A DNA stretch of 40,100 bases from Oxalobacteraceae bacterium UBA6704 (lineage in GTDB: Bacteria > Pseudomonadota > Gammaproteobacteria > Burkholderiales > Burkholderiaceae_D), in contig DKJA01000071.1 of the NCBI GenBank assembly GCA_002454505.1, positions 1 through 40,100 of the forward strand. The letters run 5' to 3'. Positions 8,426 to 16,618 of the stretch are shown one piece after another; the stretch's first letter is position 1; each line of letters begins with the position of its first letter. A program made the position numbers and the translations under genes. The notes beneath the pieces are model-generated. The model saw only the letters and a list, made by a program, of their open reading frames with translations. It was not told where the DNA came from and searched no databases.

Positions 8426-9232
8426 TCAGTGATTCGCCAGCGAAGGCTGCTGCACGCCGCGGGCGGCGAAATAGCAGGCGCCGGCAGTGCGTTCCAGGCC
8501 CTCGCGGTCCAGCACGACGATCATGCCGCGGCGGCACTGGATCAGGCCGTCCGTGGCCAGCTTGCCGGCAGCCGCCGTGATGCTTTCGCGGCGCACGCCC
8601 AGCAGATTGGCGATCAGTTCCTGGGTGACCTTCAGTTCGGCCGATGGGGAACGGTCCAGGCGTTCCAGCAGCCAGCGGCACAGCTTCTGTTCGATGCTGC
8701 TGTGGCGGCTGGACACGACGTTCTGCGCCAGCTGGGCAAACAGGCAGCTGGTGTAGCGCATCAGCTGCTGGGCCAGCATGCCGCCTTCGGCGAACAGCGC
8801 GCGCAGCGCATCGGTGCGCAGGCGGTAGCCGTAGCCGGCGGCCTGGACGACGGCCGTGTTGCTGGCCCGTTCGCCCTTGTACATCGTCACGCCCGCCACG
8901 CCTTCGCGGCCAACGACGGCGATTTCGGTGCAAACGCCGTCTTCGTTGACATATTGCAGCGACACGATGGCGGTGGTCGGGAAGTAGCTGTATTCGACCT
9001 TGTCGCCGAAGTCGTACAGGTGTTTGCCGGTCGGCATGGCGACCAGTTCAAGCTCGTCCATCAGGCGTTCCAGTTCGGCTTGCGGCAGTGCGCGCAGCAG
9101 TTCGTTCTGCTGCAGGCCCGTCAGGCTCATGCCCATCGGCACGGCCTTGGTGCGGGCTGGCGGCATGCCGGCCAGCGGGGTGCGTGGGGTAACGAAAGCG
9201 GCTGCGGAATCGGTCTGGGAGGTCTTGAACAT
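8426..9232 (-). CDS. Crp/Fnr family transcriptional regulator
   Basis: The 268-residue protein has an N-terminal extension of about 35 residues, a cyclic-nucleotide-binding-type beta-barrel (about 50-165, with GKHLYDFGDKVEYSYFP and VGREGVAGV) and a C-terminal winged HTH (about 190-250) with recognition helix region GVRRESITAAAGKLATDGLI. It lacks the N-terminal cysteines of oxygen-sensing Fnr, and the barrel lacks an obvious cAMP phosphate-binding cassette, so the ligand is unknown. This class is common in proteobacteria as stress or light-responsive Crp-like regulators. AGGAAG lies about 6 nt before the ATG at 9232. It is transcribed alone and ends in a good terminator. Confidence 0.9.
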   Translation of the reverse strand: MFKTSQTDSAAAFVTPRTPLAGMPPARTKAVPMGMSLTGLQQNELLRALPQAELERLMDELELVAMPTGKHLYDFGDKVEYSYFPTTAIVSLQYVNEDGVCTEIAVVGREGVAGVTMYKGERASNTAVVQAAGYGYRLRTDALRALFAEGGMLAQQLMRYTSCLFAQLAQNVVSSRHSSIEQKLCRWLLERLDRSPSAELKVTQELIANLLGVRRESITAAAGKLATDGLIQCRRGMIVVLDREGLERTAGACYFAARGVQQPSLANH

Positions 9233-9440
9233 TTTATTCTTCCTGTTACGTTGTCATTTCCTCCACTTTATTGCCCAGCCAAACTTTTGACAGTCGGACG
9301 ACGACAGCACGCCGTGTAGTACAGGGACAGATTTATTTGTAATCTCAGTCCTACGTGAACTAGCGCACATTCAACCGGGGCAGGATTCGAGAGAATACGT
9401 CTCAGAGGCAATTTTGCCGGCCACCCAGACGATCCGATCC

Positions 9441-9641
9441 ATGAACAGCTTCTTCAAAGTGTCTTACGCCCTGCAACGCCAACAACGCGCGGTCGAACGT
9501 ACGCTCGGCGCCCGCTCGGATGCGGAAAGTGAACTGGCATCGAAGTGGGTGGAAGCCTGGCACCGCCTGGTGCAGGCCCGCCTGGACCGCATGGCCGAAG
9601 CGCCCCGCTATATCGACAGCCGCGGCCGCTTCCTGCATTAA
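9441..9641 (+). CDS. Small hypothetical protein, helical
   Basis: The 66-residue product starts at the ATG at 9441, giving a sensible N-terminus (MNSFFKVSYALQRQQ). It appears mostly alpha-helical and strongly charged in the middle (RAVERTLG, ESELASKWVEAWHRLVQARLDRM) and ends in a short basic tail. It has no signal peptide, cysteine cluster or known domain. Codon use is like that of neighbouring real genes. An imperfect hairpin lies 20 bp after the stop. The neighbours, a Crp/Fnr gene and a permease, give no clue to function. Confidence 0.6.
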   Translation: MNSFFKVSYALQRQQRAVERTLGARSDAESELASKWVEAWHRLVQARLDRMAEAPRYIDSRGRFLH

Positions 9642-9662
9642 TCCGCCCCGAATTCGTCCCCC

Positions 9663-9694
9663 GTTGTCAGGAACTGACTTTGTTCCATGACAAC
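9663..9694. repeat. Imperfect hairpin between small gene and permease
   Basis: GTTGTCAGGAAC (9663-9674) can pair with GTTCCATGACAAC (9682-9694) across a 7-nt loop with one bulged A. No run of T follows, so it is either a weak terminator of the small upstream gene or an operator in the permease promoter region. I cannot tell which. Confidence 0.5.
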
Positions 9695-9839
9695 GCATTG
9701 CTTCTTTCTCACGCTTCTTTCCCTGTGCTAGTATGCGGCGGCGGCAACCCTGCGGGGCTTGCCGTATCTACATGAACCGTTGCGGGATTACCAGTCCACG
9801 CGCGGCACGGAGACGACACCAACACAACTTGGAGAAGCA

Positions 9840-11246
9840 GTGAGCCTTTTTAGAACCAAGAATCTCGACGACATGGTCGCGGCCTCCCGCAAGCCCGGCG
9901 GCCTGGCCAAAGTCCTGGGTCCCTTCGACCTGATTTTGATGGGGATCGGCGCCATCGTCGGCACCGGCATCTTCGTCCTCACCGGCACCGGCGCCGTGAC
10001 GGCCGGCCCCGCGCTGACGCTGTCCTTCATCGTCGCCGCCCTGGCCTGTGGTTTCGCCGCCATGTGCTACGCGGAATTCGCGTCCTCCGTGCCGGTCGCC
10101 GGCTCCATCTACACCTACAGCTATGCCACCATGGGCGAGCTGGTCGCCTGGATGATCGGCTGGGACCTGATGCTGGAATACGGCCTGGCCACGTCGGCCG
10201 TGTCGGTCGGCTGGTCCGGCTATTTCCAGTCGCTCATCGCCGGCTTCGGCCTGCACCTGCCCACCGCGCTGACGGCGGCGCCGCACGCCGTGCCGGGTGT
10301 GGAAACCTACTTCAACCTGCCGGCCTTCCTGATCATGATCGTGCTGACGGCCATGCTGTCGTGGGGCATGCGCGAATCGGCGCGGCTGAACAACGTGATG
10401 GTGGCGATCAAGATCGGCGTCGTGCTGCTGTTCATCGTCGTCGGCGCGCGCCACGTGGAGCCGGCCAACTGGCAGCCATTCATGCCTTACGGCCATACCG
10501 GCGTGCTGTCGGCTGCCGCCATCGTGTTCTTTGCGTTCATCGGCTTCGATGCCGTGACGTCGGCCGCCGAGGAAGTCAAGCGCCCCGAGCGCGACCTGCC
10601 GATCGGCATCATCGGCTCGCTGGCCGGCTGCACGATCCTGTACGTGATCGTGTCGGCCATCATGACCGGCATCGTGCCGTTCAAGGAATTCGTCGGCGTC
10701 GACCATCCGGTGTCGCTGGCACTGAAATATGCGGGCGAGAACTGGGTGGCCGGCTTCGTCGACCTGGGCGCGATCCTGGGCATGACGACCGTGATCCTGG
10801 TGATGGCCTACGGCCAGACCCGCATCATCTTCGCGATGTCGCGCGACGGCCTGCTGCCGGCCCGCCTGTCGTCGATCCACCCGAAACACCAGACGCCCTA
10901 CTTCGCCACGTGGATCGTCGGCATCGTGTTCGGCCTGCTGGCCGCGCTGGTGCCGCTGAACGTGCTGACCGAGCTGATCAATATCGGCACGCTGGCCGCC
11001 TTCTCGCTGGTGTCGATCGCCATCATCGTGCTGCGCAAGAAGCGCCCTGACCTGCACCGCGCCTTCCGCTGCCCTGGCGTGCCGGTGATTCCGCTGCTGG
11101 CCGTGGCGTTCTGCTTCGTGCTGATGGCTTACCTGTCGGCCGTGACGTGGATCGCCTTCGGCATCTGGCTGCTGATCGGGCTGGTGGTGTATTTCACTTA
11201 TGCCCGCAAGCATTCCTTGCTGGGCAAGCAGCTGGGTCAGAAGTAA
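9840..11246 (+). CDS. APC-family amino acid permease
   Basis: This 468-residue inner-membrane protein has about 12 hydrophobic segments and the APC family signature near the N-terminus (LILMGIGAIVGTGIFVLTG), the unwound first helix that binds the substrate amine and carboxylate. The segment FFAFIGFDAVTSAAEEVKRP is typical of the cationic amino acid/YfnA-type subgroup. The GTG at 9840 is chosen because GGAG lies 5 nt upstream and the protein then begins SLFRTKNLDDM, as in relatives; the open frame back to 9759 runs through untranslated leader. Substrate is not determined by sequence. It is a single gene closed by a strong terminator. Confidence 0.92.
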   Translation: MSLFRTKNLDDMVAASRKPGGLAKVLGPFDLILMGIGAIVGTGIFVLTGTGAVTAGPALTLSFIVAALACGFAAMCYAEFASSVPVAGSIYTYSYATMGELVAWMIGWDLMLEYGLATSAVSVGWSGYFQSLIAGFGLHLPTALTAAPHAVPGVETYFNLPAFLIMIVLTAMLSWGMRESARLNNVMVAIKIGVVLLFIVVGARHVEPANWQPFMPYGHTGVLSAAAIVFFAFIGFDAVTSAAEEVKRPERDLPIGIIGSLAGCTILYVIVSAIMTGIVPFKEFVGVDHPVSLALKYAGENWVAGFVDLGAILGMTTVILVMAYGQTRIIFAMSRDGLLPARLSSIHPKHQTPYFATWIVGIVFGLLAALVPLNVLTELINIGTLAAFSLVSIAIIVLRKKRPDLHRAFRCPGVPVIPLLAVAFCFVLMAYLSAVTWIAFGIWLLIGLVVYFTYARKHSLLGKQLGQK

Positions 11247-11267
11247 CCAGCTTTGCAACAGGAGAGG

Positions 11268-11294
11268 GGCAGGCCGCAGCGGCCTGCCTTTTTT
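11268..11294 (+). terminator. Rho-independent terminator of the permease gene
   Basis: GGCAGGCCG and CGGCCTGCC form a perfect 9-bp stem (11268-11288) with a 3-nt loop, followed by six T. It begins 21 bp after the permease stop codon. Confidence 0.93.
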
Positions 11295-11296
11295 AT

Positions 11297-11377
11297 GGCT
11301 GTGTCATCCGGGATTGTTGAACGGCCGATGGCGCCCTCTGCGGTCCGGCGCTTTCAACAACCTCGGATGACACAGCC
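11297..11377. repeat. 81-bp palindromic element, copy 1
   Basis: The outer 14-bp arms GGCTGTGTCATCCG and CGGATGACACAGCC are perfectly complementary. Inner arms GTTGAA/TTCAAC and GCCG/CGGC continue the hairpin with small internal loops, leaving a short apex. The element starts 2 bp after the permease terminator's T run, and a second copy follows 10 bp later. It resembles REP/BIME-type repeats in design; no transposase is nearby. Confidence 0.9.
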
Positions 11378-11387
11378 TTTTTTTCAT

Positions 11388-11468
11388 GGCTCTGTCATCC
11401 GGGATTGTTGAACAGCCGATGTCGCCCTCTGCTGTCCGGCGTCTTCAACAACCTCGGATGACACAGCC
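11388..11468. repeat. 81-bp palindromic element, copy 2
   Basis: This is a tandem copy of the preceding element with period 91 bp and only about six substitutions. The changes fall mostly in the internal loops; both inner stems (GTTGAA/TTCAAC, GCCG/CGGC) are kept, and one change (GGCTC) weakens a single outer pair. Each copy is preceded by a T run and AT. It ends 17 bp before the stop of the converging DUF1460 gene, so it may also end that transcript. Confidence 0.9.
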
Positions 11469-11485
11469 TTCGCGCTGGCCTTTGA

Positions 11486-12397
11486 CTATGGCCGCGGCTG
11501 CGCCTTCATCGGCGGCACTTCCACCGGCTCGTTCAGCCTTAATAACTTGAAGCCGGCCAGGTGCAGCGCGGGCTTGCCCTCCTTCTGCTGCGTCTTCTCC
11601 CGCTCCGCCACCCGCTCGATGAACGCATCGAAGGTTTCCTCGCGCACTTTCGGCGCCGCCGAGTTGAGGAAATGGCGGCTGCCGTCCGGCGCCGTCACCA
11701 CCAGGCCCACGTGCGAGGCCCAGTATTCGCCGTTCCGGGTCGAGATCACGTTGACGAAGTCGCCGTTGTCCAGTTTCGCCAGCACCTCGCGCACGTGCTC
11801 TTTCGGCACATAGCTTTCCGTGCTGCGGGCAATCGGGAACTCCGCTTCCGTGTGGTGACGGGTGCGCAGGAAGCGCGTCTTGTCCACTGTCAGCTCATAG
11901 GTCGCCACATTGGCGCCGGCCAGCTCGGCGCTGATGTCCGTCACCAGCCAGCCGTTGTGGATGTTCCAGTCCTGCTCGGTGTAATGGTTGCGCGTGGCGA
12001 CGCCGACGATGCCATCCTTGTAGCGGATCCGCTGCAGCATCCAGAAGAATTCCTCCCAGTTGCGCGACAGCGCCATCGCGTAGGTATGTTCTGAAAAAAC
12101 AACACAATCGCTCTCGGCCAGGCTGAACATCGGCAACTGGTCATGGATCTGGTATGGGTATTCGCCCAGCAGGTTGAGCACGTAAGGCTGGCCGATATTC
12201 TGCCGGCCGATGGCGGCGATGCGCTTGCGCAGGTCCGGCTCGGCGGCCTGCATGTGGGCGATGTAGCGGTCCGCTTCGGCCGGCGTCATTTTGTAGAGCG
12301 GCTTTAACAGCAGCTGTTCCGTGGTCAACGGCGCATCCGGCGCCGTGGCGGTACAGCCGGCCAGCAGCACGGCGCAGATCAGGACAGCAAGACGCAT
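11486..12397 (-). CDS. DUF1460 family lipoprotein, predicted NlpC/P60-like amidase fold
   Basis: The 303-residue product begins with a lipoprotein signal (MRLAVLICAVLLAGC), so the mature protein would be anchored at C15. The body matches DUF1460, a family related to cysteine amidases/peptidases acting on cell-wall fragments: the Cys motif ESDCVVFSEHTYAMAL (about 97-112), then RNHYTEQDWNIHNGWLV, and a later His in WASHVGLVV. A role in murein peptide processing or recycling is family-based inference. GGAG lies 6 nt before the ATG at 12397. It is divergent from the TonB receptor gene, with 200 bp between the starts, and no partner gene is adjacent. Confidence 0.85.
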   Translation of the reverse strand: MRLAVLICAVLLAGCTATAPDAPLTTEQLLLKPLYKMTPAEADRYIAHMQAAEPDLRKRIAAIGRQNIGQPYVLNLLGEYPYQIHDQLPMFSLAESDCVVFSEHTYAMALSRNWEEFFWMLQRIRYKDGIVGVATRNHYTEQDWNIHNGWLVTDISAELAGANVATYELTVDKTRFLRTRHHTEAEFPIARSTESYVPKEHVREVLAKLDNGDFVNVISTRNGEYWASHVGLVVTAPDGSRHFLNSAAPKVREETFDAFIERVAEREKTQQKEGKPALHLAGFKLLRLNEPVEVPPMKAQPRP

Positions 12398-12597
12398 GGG
12401 CTTCTCCAGGTTAAAGATTCACGTTAGCGGATTCGGCGCCGGGACGACAATGAATCCGCCAACTGGTGTCATAACCGCAGGTTTGGTATTCCGGCAAGCT
12501 ATGGCATGTTAAAAATTTCTCATTGTTCATGATGCCACTTGTATCGAATACTCGGATGGAACCGGTATGAGATCGGTCTTACCACAAGGGAGAGAGC
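12398..12597. promoter_or_regulatory. Divergent promoter region, DUF1460 gene / TonB receptor
   Basis: The 200-bp gap between two divergent starts should hold both promoters. It is AT-rich around 12500-12545. I could not single out convincing -35/-10 pairs or an operator. A good Shine-Dalgarno (GGGAGAG) ends just before the receptor ATG. Confidence 0.5.
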
Positions 12598-15585
12598 ATG
12601 GCACACATCAGGCAGAAACCGCTGGCTGCCGCCGTTGCGGCGGCCGTGCTGGCGCTGGCGCAGGGGGCGCTGGCACAGGAAGTGGTACAGCAACCGGCCG
12701 CAGCAGCCGAACCCGCGGGCGACGTGCAGAAGGTCGAAGTGACGGGCATCCGCGCATCGATGGCGAAATCACTGAACGTCAAACGCAATGCGTCCGCCAA
12801 CGTGGAAGTGATCACCGCCGAAGACATCGGCAAGATGCCCGACAAGAACCTGGCCGACTCGCTGCAGCGGCTGGCCGGCGTGGCCGTGCGCACCGATTAC
12901 GACGAGGCGGAAAAGGTGTCCATGCGGGGCACCAATCCGGACATGTCGCTGATCATCTTCAACGGCCACGCCGTCAGCACCGCCGACTGGTATGTGGCCG
13001 ACCAAAATTCGTCGTCGCGCAGCACCAGCCTGTCGCTGGTGCCCTCTTCCGTGCTGAACCAGGCGATCGTCTACAAGACGTCGCAGGCCAACCTGGTCGA
13101 CGGCGGGCTGGCCGGCACGATCAATGTCACCACCCGCAAGCCGCTGGCGCAGAAGGAAAAAGTGTCCGGCGTGATCCAGGGCGGCGTCACCTATGCCGAC
13201 CTGCCGGGCAAGTCGGCGCCGGACCTGAACGCCAGCATCAACTGGAAGAACGATGCCAACACCTTCGGCATCATCGCCCAGGGCTTTGCCGAGAAGCGCT
13301 ACGTGCGCCGCGATTCCGTGTCGCGGCTGGCCTATGGTGCGTCGAGCGGCTGGGACGTGATCAACACCAGCACGATGCTGGGCATCACCGACGCTTCGCT
13401 GGCCGGCACCGGCCTGACGGCGGCGGACCTGAACGGCGTGCGGATGCCCGGCTCGATGAGCTCGGAGTTCGTCGAAGGCGTGCGCGACCGCAAGGGCGGC
13501 CTGCTGTCGCTGCAGTTCAAGCCCAATAACGATATCGACGTCACCGCCACCGGCTTCTATTCGCGGATGAAAGCGAACAACTATGGCCGCCTGACGTCCG
13601 GTGCCATGTACAGCATGTTGCTCGGCAAAGGCGATCCGCTGGGCGGCGTCACGGCCGCGTCGGCCAACACGAATTCGAACGGCCAGCGCGTGTATGCGCA
13701 GATCCGCAATCCCGTCATCGTCACGGAGACAACGATGTACGGCGACCAGCTGCGCGTGCTGAAATCGGCCGACATCGTCTTCCCGGACGGCACCACGCCT
13801 CAGTACGTGGGCAACTCCGAGGCGTTCTACCGCGACGGCGCGACGGCGGAGAGCGGCTTCCTCGACCTGGATGCCAACTGGCGCGTCAACGACGACCTGC
13901 GCATCAAGACGCTGCTGTCCACCACGCGCGGCGTGGGCGAGACGGAACGCGACCAGGGCACCACGTGGGCCCGCTACGGCACAGGCATCAGTTACGCGCT
14001 CAATGGCGTGGACAATGCGCCTTCCGTGCAATACCTGGGTGCCGGCGCGAACCAGCCCGGCCTGAACGCGGACGGCAGCGGCTATTCGCTGGTGAGCCAG
14101 ACGGCGTCGTCGAACAAGACGGTGGACCGCGAAAGCAGCGCACAGCTCGATGCCGAATACAAGCTCGACAAGGGCATCTTCACGACCTTCGAGACGGGCG
14201 TGCGCTTTGCCGACCACCGCCGCAAGAACAACCGGTGGCAGCCCGCCTTCCGCAGCGCCACGGCCACGGGTGCGCCGGCCGGCTACGAGTCCTACCCTGG
14301 CGACTTCGGCGACGGCCTGGACGGCAATTTCGACAACACGGGCTTTTATTTCACGCCCGAGGCGCTGAAGGATTACATCAACGGCGCCACCAAGCCGTCT
14401 TCCGCGGAATTCGAACGCCGCGTCGTCAACGAGATCGACATGCGCGAGCGGCAGTACGCCGCCTACGTGATGCAGAGCTTCGAGACGGACAAATGGTCCG
14501 GCAACTTCGGCCTGCGTTTCACGCGCACCAAGATCAATGCCGACATCGTGACGCCAGTACCGGCCGGCGCCTGCCTGAAGGCGGAACCGGGCCAGGCCGC
14601 CATCCCGTGCGCGGCCTACCCGACCGCCATCACCACGGCGGGCGATGGCAGCACGTATTACGACGGCCAGGCATTCAACCCGGCCGCCGGCCTGGTGTAC
14701 TACAAGTCGCCCAACGAACGCACCTTCGACAACTGGCTGCCCAGCCTGAACGTGCGCTACGAAGTGCGGCCGGAAATGTACCTGCGCTTCGGCGCCAGCC
14801 GCACCATCGGCCGGCAGAACTACAATGTGCTGGGTTCCGGCTTCGGCACGCCCTCGTGCACGGCGAACGGTTGCACGGTCACCGGACCGAACCCGGGCCT
14901 GCGGCCGCTCACGTCGGACAACGTGGACCTGTCGTGGTCCTGGTACTTCGCCCGCCGCTCGCTGGTGGCGGTGGACCTGTTCCACTCGACGATCGACGGC
15001 TACGTGAAGACGGGCGCCGTGACGCAGGGCGAGACCGTGCAGCTGGTCGACCCCGCCGACAACACGGTGAAGACCTTCTTCGTCAACTCTTCCTCGCAGC
15101 AAGGCGCGAAGATCAACGGCATCGAAGTGTCGTACGAGCAGCCGCTGTGGGGCAGCTTCGGCTTCAACGGCAACGTCAGCCGGGCGAAAACGAAAGTGGA
15201 CGACGGCCGGCCGATGGTCGGCGCCTCCGAGTGGGCCGGCAACCTGGGCGGCTACTTCGAGAACGACAAGTGGAGCGCCCGCCTGGTGTGGAACTACCGG
15301 GGCAAGTACGTCAGCAGCACGACGGCACCGTCGCCGACCGCCAACAGCCAGGGCCTCACCGTCATCAACGGCGTGGCGATGCCGACGGCGCCGACAATGG
15401 CCAAGGGCGTCGCCACGCTGGCCGCTTCGGTAAACTACAACGTCACGGACAACCTCGTGTTCTCCGTCGACGCGACCAACCTGACCAATACCAAGCGGGC
15501 GCAATACCGCTACAGCGAGGAAGAGCAGCAAAAGCTGGATGTGTCGGGCCGGCAGGTGTATGTGCAGCTGAAGTACCGGTTCTGA
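12598..15585 (+). CDS. TonB-dependent receptor, Xanthomonas/Caulobacter type
   Basis: The 995-residue outer-membrane protein has a signal peptide (about 1-26, ending LAQGALAQ), a TonB-box-like start (VQKVEVTGIRASM) and a plug domain with VEVITAEDIGKMPDKNLADS, LQRLAGVAV and VSMRGTNPD, the pattern of the TIGR01782 subfamily. The rest forms the beta-barrel and ends in an aromatic residue (VYVQLKYRF), as expected for BAM-dependent insertion. Members of this subfamily often import oligosaccharides, but the ligand cannot be read here, and no glycosidase or sugar permease is adjacent. The gene stands alone, divergent from the DUF1460 gene, and is followed by a GC-rich hairpin. Confidence 0.93.
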   Translation: MAHIRQKPLAAAVAAAVLALAQGALAQEVVQQPAAAAEPAGDVQKVEVTGIRASMAKSLNVKRNASANVEVITAEDIGKMPDKNLADSLQRLAGVAVRTDYDEAEKVSMRGTNPDMSLIIFNGHAVSTADWYVADQNSSSRSTSLSLVPSSVLNQAIVYKTSQANLVDGGLAGTINVTTRKPLAQKEKVSGVIQGGVTYADLPGKSAPDLNASINWKNDANTFGIIAQGFAEKRYVRRDSVSRLAYGASSGWDVINTSTMLGITDASLAGTGLTAADLNGVRMPGSMSSEFVEGVRDRKGGLLSLQFKPNNDIDVTATGFYSRMKANNYGRLTSGAMYSMLLGKGDPLGGVTAASANTNSNGQRVYAQIRNPVIVTETTMYGDQLRVLKSADIVFPDGTTPQYVGNSEAFYRDGATAESGFLDLDANWRVNDDLRIKTLLSTTRGVGETERDQGTTWARYGTGISYALNGVDNAPSVQYLGAGANQPGLNADGSGYSLVSQTASSNKTVDRESSAQLDAEYKLDKGIFTTFETGVRFADHRRKNNRWQPAFRSATATGAPAGYESYPGDFGDGLDGNFDNTGFYFTPEALKDYINGATKPSSAEFERRVVNEIDMRERQYAAYVMQSFETDKWSGNFGLRFTRTKINADIVTPVPAGACLKAEPGQAAIPCAAYPTAITTAGDGSTYYDGQAFNPAAGLVYYKSPNERTFDNWLPSLNVRYEVRPEMYLRFGASRTIGRQNYNVLGSGFGTPSCTANGCTVTGPNPGLRPLTSDNVDLSWSWYFARRSLVAVDLFHSTIDGYVKTGAVTQGETVQLVDPADNTVKTFFVNSSSQQGAKINGIEVSYEQPLWGSFGFNGNVSRAKTKVDDGRPMVGASEWAGNLGGYFENDKWSARLVWNYRGKYVSSTTAPSPTANSQGLTVINGVAMPTAPTMAKGVATLAASVNYNVTDNLVFSVDATNLTNTKRAQYRYSEEEQQKLDVSGRQVYVQLKYRF

Positions 15586-15592
15586 ACAACCG

Positions 15593-15622
15593 GCGGGGAC
15601 AGGTCGCGAGGCCTGTCCCCGC
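15593..15622 (+). terminator. GC-rich hairpin after the TonB receptor
   Basis: GCGGGGACAGG (15593-15603) and CCTGTCCCCGC (15612-15622) pair perfectly over 11 bp, with an 8-nt loop, 7 bp after the receptor stop. There is no T run, so termination is likely but not of classical form. The arm contains the GGGGACAG word that recurs elsewhere in the window. Confidence 0.6.
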
Positions 15623-15826
15623 TTCGCTTGCCATCCGCTAGTGTTGCATTTGACCAATAGTTATAACGATAACGCTTGCTAATTTAACAGACACCCGCGA
15701 TACTTCTTTCCATTCGGCAACCCCACCACCGTTGCCGACCGCTTCAAAACCTCCCGCCAGCCCTGTCCACGCCGGTCAACCAGAACGCCTCGCGCAGCGA
15801 GCCGTCATGCTGAAAACACCGACGCC

Positions 15827-16612
15827 ATGGATAACCTGCACACCGCTGCTTCCCCGACTGCCGCACCGACGATCCTGATGATCGACGATTCCGTGTTCGA
15901 GCAACGCCTCGTGGCGGACCTGTTCGACGACCGCAGCTGGAAGCTCGACGTGGCCGGCGACGGCGAAGTGGGCTATCAGCTGGCGAAAGCCGCCCATCCC
16001 GACATGATCCTGCTCGACGTGCGCATGCCCAAGCTCGACGGCTTTGCCTGCTGCCGGCTGCTGAAGGCCGATCCGGCGACGCGCGACATCCCCGTCATTT
16101 TCCTCAGCGGCGCCGATGCCGTCGCCGAGCGGCTGGCCGGGTTCGAGGCGGGCGGTGTGGATTTCGTCACCAAGCCGTTCAATGCTTCCGAGCTGATGGC
16201 AAGGGTGGGCATCCACCTGGCGCTGGCCCGGCGTGCCGCCGGCGCGCTGGCGGTGCAGCAGCAGGCGCCGGAAGACGATGGCGGCGATGAAGATGCGGTG
16301 CTGGTCGGCGCCGCCAGCCGCGTCATCGACGGCAACCTGGCGCACGTGCCCGGCCTGTCCGAGCTGGCCCGGCGCGTGGGCACCTACCGCGAACGGTTGA
16401 CGGCGGCCTTCCGCCGCAACAAGGGACTTACCGTGTTTGCCTATGTGCGCGAACGCCGGCTGGAACGCAGCCGCCAGCTGCTGCGCGAAACCCGCATGGA
16501 GATCCGCGACATCGCCGACCTGGTCGGCTTCACCAGCGCGGCCAATTTCGCCACCGCGTTCCGCGAATGGGCCGGCACGTCGCCCAGCGCCTTCCGCCGC
16601 ACCCTGCAGTAA
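15827..16612 (+). CDS. Orphan response regulator, REC + AraC-type HTH (paralogue)
   Basis: The 261-residue protein has a receiver domain (about 14-135) with D20/D21, phospho-acceptor D64 in LLDVRMPKLDG, FLSGAD and TKPF, followed by an AraC-type double HTH (about 165-260) with ELARRVGTYRERLTAAF and DIADLVGFTSAANFATAFR. It is plainly a paralogue of the regulator at 185-997, with the same unusual REC-AraC order and near-identical linker VLVGAA. No kinase is adjacent. The ATG at 15827 has a weak Shine-Dalgarno. It converges on the DUF3616 gene, with 6 bp between the stops. The 240 bp upstream holds the hairpin of the receptor gene and an AT-rich segment (15650-15690) that is a likely promoter. 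Confidence 0.93.
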   Translation: MDNLHTAASPTAAPTILMIDDSVFEQRLVADLFDDRSWKLDVAGDGEVGYQLAKAAHPDMILLDVRMPKLDGFACCRLLKADPATRDIPVIFLSGADAVAERLAGFEAGGVDFVTKPFNASELMARVGIHLALARRAAGALAVQQQAPEDDGGDEDAVLVGAASRVIDGNLAHVPGLSELARRVGTYRERLTAAFRRNKGLTVFAYVRERRLERSRQLLRETRMEIRDIADLVGFTSAANFATAFREWAGTSPSAFRRTLQ

Positions 16613-16618
16613 GGGCAC

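Noticed and set aside
8148..8432. A 94-codon plus-strand frame upstream of the Crp/Fnr gene
   Set aside because: It runs through the terminator hairpin, has no Shine-Dalgarno and no recognisable pattern.
9759..9839. Longer N-terminus of the permease
   Set aside because: No ribosome site, and residues are unlike family N-termini; GTG 9840 with GGAG gives the usual start.
12769..15657. A 962-codon minus-strand frame opposite the TonB receptor
   Set aside because: Low-complexity Arg/Val/His-rich translation, no ribosome site or domain; a shadow of the receptor gene.
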